DNA of 26,800 nt, taken from contig QNDZ01000003.1 of the NCBI GenBank assembly GCA_003646055.1, positions 1 through 26,800 of the forward strand. The letters are read 5' to 3'. Below, piece after piece: positions 22,131-26,800 of the stretch (within the stretch, counting starts at the first letter, position 1; each line of letters opens with the position of its first letter). Below the pieces are notes generated by a model. That model saw nothing but the letters and a program-made list of their open reading frames with translations, did not search any database and was not told where the DNA came from. Source of the stretch: a bacterium (lineage in GTDB: Bacteria; Hydrothermota; UBA3072; B12-G15). A program made the translations under genes and the position numbers.

Positions 22131-23383
22131 TAGGTTTATACCTTGTTCTTTTTGTACCCACCCTTACATTTGAAGAGGCAAAGGATATTCTTCTGGACAG
22201 GTCTCCCATATTACAGAGTGCATCAATAGATGTTAAGATAGCACTGGAGAAGTATCACCAGATGAAGGCATCCTTTTACCCTTCCGTCACCCTCCAGTCT
22301 TCCTACACAAGACTAACGAATGTTCCCGTGATGGAGATGCAGACCCCACAGGGAACAATGGAGATGTCAATGGGGTGGCCTGATAATTATCTGAATGCAC
22401 TCTCCATTTCACTTCCCCTGTTTACTTCAGGGAAAAGGCTCATCATGAATAAACTTGGTGAGATAGGGGTGGAGACTGCTGAACTCCAGAGGAAACAGAC
22501 TGAAAGGGAGATGATTGACAATCTTGTTCAGGTTTACTTTGGTCTTCTCATGTCCCAGAAGGCAAAGGAGTTATCCCAAGAGGCATTGAAGAATGCCCAG
22601 GAACACTACAATGTGACAGAGGCACAGTTTAAGGAGGGAAGTGCAACAGACCTTGATGTTATTAGGGCAGAGAAGGATGTTTATCAGGCAAAGTCAAACA
22701 TTTTACAGGCAGATAACAACATAAAGAACCTTTACAGGGCGCTGAATAACCTGCTGGGTTTTCCCGTTGATACCATCTATCCACTTGAAGAAGAAGGCGA
22801 TTCAATGGGGATTGAGTTTCCAGTCGATTCCCTTGTTCAAATTGCTTTTAATACAAGGGAGGAATTGAAATCTATAGACAGGGCAATTGAAAGTGCAAAA
22901 CTCAACATAAAGATGAATTTGGCTTCATTCTTCCCTGATGTTGCCTTCTGGAGTAACATAGGATACAACAAACCACTCAATTTTGATAATGAATGGGGAT
23001 GGGATGTGAAGATGGGGGTTTCCCTATCGCTTCCCATTTTCCAGGGATTTTCAAATTATCATAAGTTAAAGGAGGCAAAAAGGAACCTTGAGAAACTTCT
23101 GATTACAAGGAATATGGTCAAAAAGAATCTTGAGATAGAGATTAGGAATCTCTATGACAGGCTTGAAGAGGCAAAGGAAGAATTGAAGGTTCAGGAAGAG
23201 AACCTGAAACTCTCAAAAAGGGCGCTTGAAATGGCAAAGGAACAGTACAGGATGGGTTACATCACCCATACAGATTACAGGGATATAGAACTTGGTTATA
23301 TGGGTGCACAGTTCAGTTATTACTCTGCACTGTTCACATACAGGATAAACCTTGAAAAAATCAGAAATGCGATAAGGAGGTAA
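22127..23383 (+). CDS. TolC-like outer membrane efflux channel
   Basis: 418 residues with a short hydrophobic signal (about 1-14) and two OEP repeats. The first helical half runs about 14-210 and the second about 220-418. Typical features are LPLFTSGKRL (about 94-103) and its repeat partner LSLPIFQGFSNYHKLKEAKRNLEKLL, plus long amphipathic helices with regular heptads. Trimeric TolC-family channels span the outer membrane and the periplasm. AGGAGG lies before the ATG, which overlaps the tetR stop. The next gene begins three bases after its stop, so channel, adaptor and pump are co-expressed. Confidence 0.92.
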   Translation: MIGLYLVLFVPTLTFEEAKDILLDRSPILQSASIDVKIALEKYHQMKASFYPSVTLQSSYTRLTNVPVMEMQTPQGTMEMSMGWPDNYLNALSISLPLFTSGKRLIMNKLGEIGVETAELQRKQTEREMIDNLVQVYFGLLMSQKAKELSQEALKNAQEHYNVTEAQFKEGSATDLDVIRAEKDVYQAKSNILQADNNIKNLYRALNNLLGFPVDTIYPLEEEGDSMGIEFPVDSLVQIAFNTREELKSIDRAIESAKLNIKMNLASFFPDVAFWSNIGYNKPLNFDNEWGWDVKMGVSLSLPIFQGFSNYHKLKEAKRNLEKLLITRNMVKKNLEIEIRNLYDRLEEAKEELKVQEENLKLSKRALEMAKEQYRMGYITHTDYRDIELGYMGAQFSYYSALFTYRINLEKIRNAIRR

Positions 23384-23385
23384 AA

Positions 23386-24261
23386 ATGAAGAAGGTAATC
23401 TGGAGCATTGTTATTGTTATAGTGCTTGTTTTACTTGTTGGTTTAAGGATGAAGAGAAGGGGAGGTGTGGTACAGAGGGAACAGGGTTCCATCCCTGTTG
23501 AGGTTGAAATTGCAAAAAGGATGGATATAGAGAACTGGGTATGGTTCTCTGGTGTGGTTCAGGGTATAGACCAGACACCTGTTTTCCCTGACCTACCCGG
23601 AAGATTTCTGAGGTATGTTGTTAAAGAGGGGAGTTATGTGAAAAAGGGTGATGTGGTTGCCTACCTTGAAAGGGAGGTTCCAGGGGTTGAAATAAAGCCT
23701 GTTCCAGTGAAAGCCCCAATAACAGGTATAGTGAGTATAAATTCACTGGATAAGGGTTTCCCTGTTATGCAGAATACACCTGTTGCAACGGTTGCCAGAA
23801 TAAACAGGGTAAAGGTGAGTTTCCAGATACCATCAGGGTTAAGATTGAAAAAGAATGACCCTGTCTATCTTGTTACATCGGATGAAGAGAAGATAAACGG
23901 CAGAATAACATTCATAAGTTATTTTATTGACCCTAAAACAGGGACGAGAAGGGTTATAACAGAGTTTGAAAACAAAAACAGGAAGGTTTTACCTGGTGAT
24001 TTTGTAAGGGTGTATGTGAGGAACCTGAATGTAAAGAATGTTGTTGCACTGCCTGTGAATGCAGTGCTGGGTGTTGAGGAAAAGTTCGTATTTCTTGTTA
24101 AGAATGGTAAGGCTTTCCAGACATCTGTAAAACCCGGTGCGATGAACAACTCATTTATTCAGATTCTTGAAGGTATCACTGAGGGTGACACTGTAATTGT
24201 TGTGGGTCAGGAGATTGTCAGGGATGGTTCAAGGGTAGAGATAAGGGGGATAAATGATTAA
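23386..24261 (+). CDS. RND periplasmic adaptor (HlyD/MFP family) lacking the helical hairpin
   Basis: 291 residues, shorter than the 350-400 usual for RND adaptors. A membrane anchor (about 4-20) is followed by a two-part lipoyl domain: half one GRFLRYVVKEGSYVKKGDVV (72-91) and half two KAPITGIVSI (109-118) through TPVATVA (131-137). Only about 13 residues join the halves, where most adaptors carry a 60-100 residue alpha-helical hairpin that meets TolC. The beta-barrel (about 140-225, with GTRRVITEFEN and LPGDFVRVYV) and a membrane-proximal domain (about 226-291) are normal. GGAGG precedes the ATG. The RND gene starts eight bases before its stop codon ends. The family is certain; the mode of channel docking is not. 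Confidence 0.9.
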   Translation: MKKVIWSIVIVIVLVLLVGLRMKRRGGVVQREQGSIPVEVEIAKRMDIENWVWFSGVVQGIDQTPVFPDLPGRFLRYVVKEGSYVKKGDVVAYLEREVPGVEIKPVPVKAPITGIVSINSLDKGFPVMQNTPVATVARINRVKVSFQIPSGLRLKKNDPVYLVTSDEEKINGRITFISYFIDPKTGTRRVITEFENKNRKVLPGDFVRVYVRNLNVKNVVALPVNAVLGVEEKFVFLVKNGKAFQTSVKPGAMNNSFIQILEGITEGDTVIVVGQEIVRDGSRVEIRGIND

Positions 24262-26800
24262 GGGTGCGGTTTCAAGGCCAATATTCACTGCGGTTGTTTT
24301 TGTTATACTCCTCATCATTGGTGGAGTTTCTTTCAAAAACCTGCCGGTGGATATTTATCCAGATATTGAACTGCCACAGATCTCAGTGCTCACCCTCTAT
24401 CCAGGTGCAAGCTCAGAAAATGTAGAAAAACTTATAACAAAGCCCCTTGAGGATGTTCTCGGTAACATTCAGAATCTGAAGGAGATAAATTCAACATCAA
24501 TGGAAAATGTTTCGGTTGTTACCCTGACCTTTGAGTATGGAACAGACCTTACAGAGGCTGTGAATGATGTGAGGGACGCGATAGACCTTGCTGCTTTTGC
24601 TCTTCCCCGTGATGCAGAAAAGCCAAGAATACTTAAATTCTCTGCATCAATGATGCCCCTTGTAATTGCCTCTGTAAGAAAACTCAATCCAGGTGTTAAC
24701 CTGAAAAAGATGATTGATGACAAGATATCCCCAAGGCTTTCAAGGATAGATGGTGTTGGTGGAGTTGATGCCTGGGGTGGAATAAGGGATATACAGGTGA
24801 GGGTGAAGGTGGACAGGGTGAAGATGGAAAATCTTGGGATATCCCTCCAGCAGGTAGTAGGTGCACTCATGGCAAATAATATGGATGTGCCTCTTGGAAG
24901 TGTGAGTGCATTGAGAAAGGAGATACCTGTAAGGGTTCCAGCAGAATTTAAGAGCCTCCAGGATATTGAGAATACCATAGTTGGATTCAAGGGAAGGGAT
25001 CTTATCTACCTGAAGGATATTGCAGAGGTGGGGTTTGAGCCTGAGGAAAGAATCAATTACCAGAGGCTGAATGGTTATCCATCTGCGGTTTTTGCCGTAA
25101 CAAAGCGTTCAGGAGCGAATACAGTTGCCGTAGCAAGGAAAGTAAAAGAGGAGATAAAAAGGTTAAATTCTGAACTTAAAGAAATTGAAGTGAAGGTTTT
25201 CATTGATAACTCCAAGTTTATTGTCTCCTCAATAAGTAACCTCTCCAGAACCATAGGTTTTGCAATTCTCCTTGTTATACTTGTTACTTTTCTCATGTTG
25301 AATAATTTTAGGGCAAGTGTTATTGTGGCAACAGTTATTCCTGTTTCCCTTGTTGTTGCCTTTATATTCCTTTTTTACTCAGGTGGGAGTTTGAACATAA
25401 TCTCCCTTTCAGCCATCGCAATCACAATAGGAATGGTGGTGGATAATGCCATTGTTGTGCTTGAAAACATATTCCACCACAGGGAGAGGGGGGAGTCAAG
25501 GCGTGAGGCATCTATCTTTGGTACGCAGGAGGTTATCCAGGCAATAATTGCTTCCACAATAACAACCATTGTTATATTCCTTCCCCTTTTCCTTGTTAAG
25601 GGACTTGTTGGTGTGTTGTTCAGACAACTTGCAGTAACTGTTCCACTTATACTTGCCACATCCCTGTTCACATCCATGACACTCACACCAATGCTCTCTT
25701 CAAAATTTTTGAAGATGACAGATAAAGAGAGTAAGATTGAAAAATGGTTCAGAAATCTGGAGAATGGTTATAAGCGTCTTCTTAAGTTTTCTTTGAGACG
25801 AAAGAAACTGGTGCTCACTCTGTTCCTGCTTCTCTTTGTTGTTGGTATTCTCCTCTTCAGGTTTATTGATACCGAGTTTATGCCTGCAGGTGATACAGGC
25901 TACATAAGGGGAGAGATAGAACTGCCCCTTGGAACCCCCCTTGATGTAACAAACCAGATGGTTGGAAGAATTGAGGGCATCATAAAATCATTCCCTGAGG
26001 TGGAACTTTATACAGCACGTGCGGGAAAATCTTCATCAGGTTTTGGAGCAATTTTGGGGAGGATGGAGTCCTCTGCGTATGGAAGTTTTTCCATCTTTCT
26101 TAAGCCAAAATCAAAGAGAAAGAGGACAACAGAGGAAGTGGTAAATGCCCTCATTGATACGGTAAAAAAACTTCCAGGTATCAAGAGGGTGAATTTTGAT
26201 GTAAGTGGTTTTACTGGACCCATGGGAATGGAGGCACCAATCAAGGTTTCGATATTTGGTCATAACATATCAAAACTTGACAGCCTAGCTCATTTTTATA
26301 GTGATAGATTTGAAGAAATTAAGGGGGTTCTTAATACCGACATTTCATTAAAGAGGGGCAACCCTGAAATATGGTTCGTCCCTGACAGGGAAAAGTTAAG
26401 CAACCTGGGGCTTACCATTGCCGATATATCTTCAACATTGAGGTCTGGAATATATGGGGTTGAAGCAGGTAAATTGAGAAGGGAAGGAGAGGAGTTTGAG
26501 ATATTTGTATCACTTGATGATTCCTCAAGGAAGGACCCTGGACTGCTCCAGTCCCTGCTTGTTCAGACAAGGGATGGAAGAAAGATACCCATCGGAACGC
26601 TGGGGAAGGTGGAGTACAGATACGGTGCATTCTCTATACAGAGAAGTGGAGGGGAAAGGGTTGTCTATATAAATCTCAAATTGAAGGGTGCCTCTCCACA
26701 GAAGGTGGTTAAGAAGGTTAAGGATGTATTTGAGGAATACAAACTCCCTGCAGGTATGGGGTATAAGATAGAGGGGACAATCAAGGACCAGGCTGAAACA
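24254..26800 (+). CDS. RND efflux transporter (AcrB/HAE-1-like), 3' end outside window
   Basis: The first 849 codons, in frame to the window edge; complete members are about 1,000-1,050 residues. N-terminal helix (about 10-28) then FKNLPVDIYPDIELPQ (32-47), the AcrB-like start of the porter domain. The TM2-TM6 block at about 330-480 includes GMVVDNAIVVLEN (393-405), where D397 is the proton-relay aspartate; the neighbouring AcrB Asp is Asn here, as in many HAE-type pumps. A second periplasmic domain follows from about 545 (FIDTEFMPAGDTGYIRGEIELP). The ATG overlaps the adaptor by 8 nt and follows an AGGGGG. It should form the inner-membrane trimer of the tripartite pump; the substrate is unknown, with amphiphiles or drugs likelier than metals because the heavy-metal (CzcA) signature is absent. 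Confidence 0.93.
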   Translation, partial: MIKGAVSRPIFTAVVFVILLIIGGVSFKNLPVDIYPDIELPQISVLTLYPGASSENVEKLITKPLEDVLGNIQNLKEINSTSMENVSVVTLTFEYGTDLTEAVNDVRDAIDLAAFALPRDAEKPRILKFSASMMPLVIASVRKLNPGVNLKKMIDDKISPRLSRIDGVGGVDAWGGIRDIQVRVKVDRVKMENLGISLQQVVGALMANNMDVPLGSVSALRKEIPVRVPAEFKSLQDIENTIVGFKGRDLIYLKDIAEVGFEPEERINYQRLNGYPSAVFAVTKRSGANTVAVARKVKEEIKRLNSELKEIEVKVFIDNSKFIVSSISNLSRTIGFAILLVILVTFLMLNNFRASVIVATVIPVSLVVAFIFLFYSGGSLNIISLSAIAITIGMVVDNAIVVLENIFHHRERGESRREASIFGTQEVIQAIIASTITTIVIFLPLFLVKGLVGVLFRQLAVTVPLILATSLFTSMTLTPMLSSKFLKMTDKESKIEKWFRNLENGYKRLLKFSLRRKKLVLTLFLLLFVVGILLFRFIDTEFMPAGDTGYIRGEIELPLGTPLDVTNQMVGRIEGIIKSFPEVELYTARAGKSSSGFGAILGRMESSAYGSFSIFLKPKSKRKRTTEEVVNALIDTVKKLPGIKRVNFDVSGFTGPMGMEAPIKVSIFGHNISKLDSLAHFYSDRFEEIKGVLNTDISLKRGNPEIWFVPDREKLSNLGLTIADISSTLRSGIYGVEAGKLRREGEEFEIFVSLDDSSRKDPGLLQSLLVQTRDGRKIPIGTLGKVEYRYGAFSIQRSGGERVVYINLKLKGASPQKVVKKVKDVFEEYKLPAGMGYKIEGTIKDQAET

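Overview
This window is bacterial chromosome, densely packed and moderately AT-rich. The cell envelope looks diderm: there is a TolC-like outer membrane channel with an RND pump, and a secreted repeat protein ending in a type IX secretion (T9SS)-style C-terminal domain. Together with a bactofilin/LytM pair and a large Alu-containing SRP RNA, this suggests the FCB side of the tree or one of its uncultured neighbours (WOR-3/Hydrothermae-like lineages would fit). That placement is inference; no rRNA or phylogenetic marker search was possible.

Region 1 (1-4662, minus strand): one promoter drives a large SRP RNA. With no visible terminator the transcript continues into dnaX, recR, a DegT-family sugar aminotransferase, a CpsB/CapC-type PHP phosphatase and a RmlC-like epimerase cut by the window edge. 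The protein genes are joined by 1-4 nt overlaps. dnaX holds a run of seven A followed by a nearby -1 frame stop, the layout expected for making a short (gamma-like) product beside the full-length one.

Region 2 (4698-5660, plus strand): a half-length TauE/SafE permease and the nickel regulator NikR, then tRNA-Asp with its own promoter.

Region 3 (5663-18822, plus strand): twelve genes head to tail, mostly overlapping, behind a promoter with a perfect TATAAT. They are a YfhO-family membrane protein, ParA/Soj, ParB/Spo0J, three consecutive M42 aminopeptidases, a membrane-anchored M23 peptidase, a bactofilin, RNase PH, an RluD-type pseudouridine synthase, topoisomerase I, and a reductive-dehalogenase-like Fe-S protein with three N-terminal membrane helices and no Tat signal. 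Chromosome segregation, wall shaping, RNA processing and DNA topology are thus transcribed together.

Region 4 (18823-26800, plus strand): more accessory in character. A 14-blade LVIVD propeller protein stands alone. It is followed by a tetR - outer membrane channel - adaptor - RND pump operon that runs off the window. Both transcription units are preceded by the same roughly 75-bp element, which holds two inverted repeats, the second containing the -35 box, so they probably share a regulator. tetR additionally carries a perfect 8+2+8 palindrome inside its first codons and appears to be leaderless. The adaptor lacks the alpha-helical hairpin usual for its family. The best candidates for something new are the shared two-palindrome promoter element, the membrane-anchored RdhA-like protein, the SRP RNA/dnaX leader arrangement and the three-paralogue M42 cluster.
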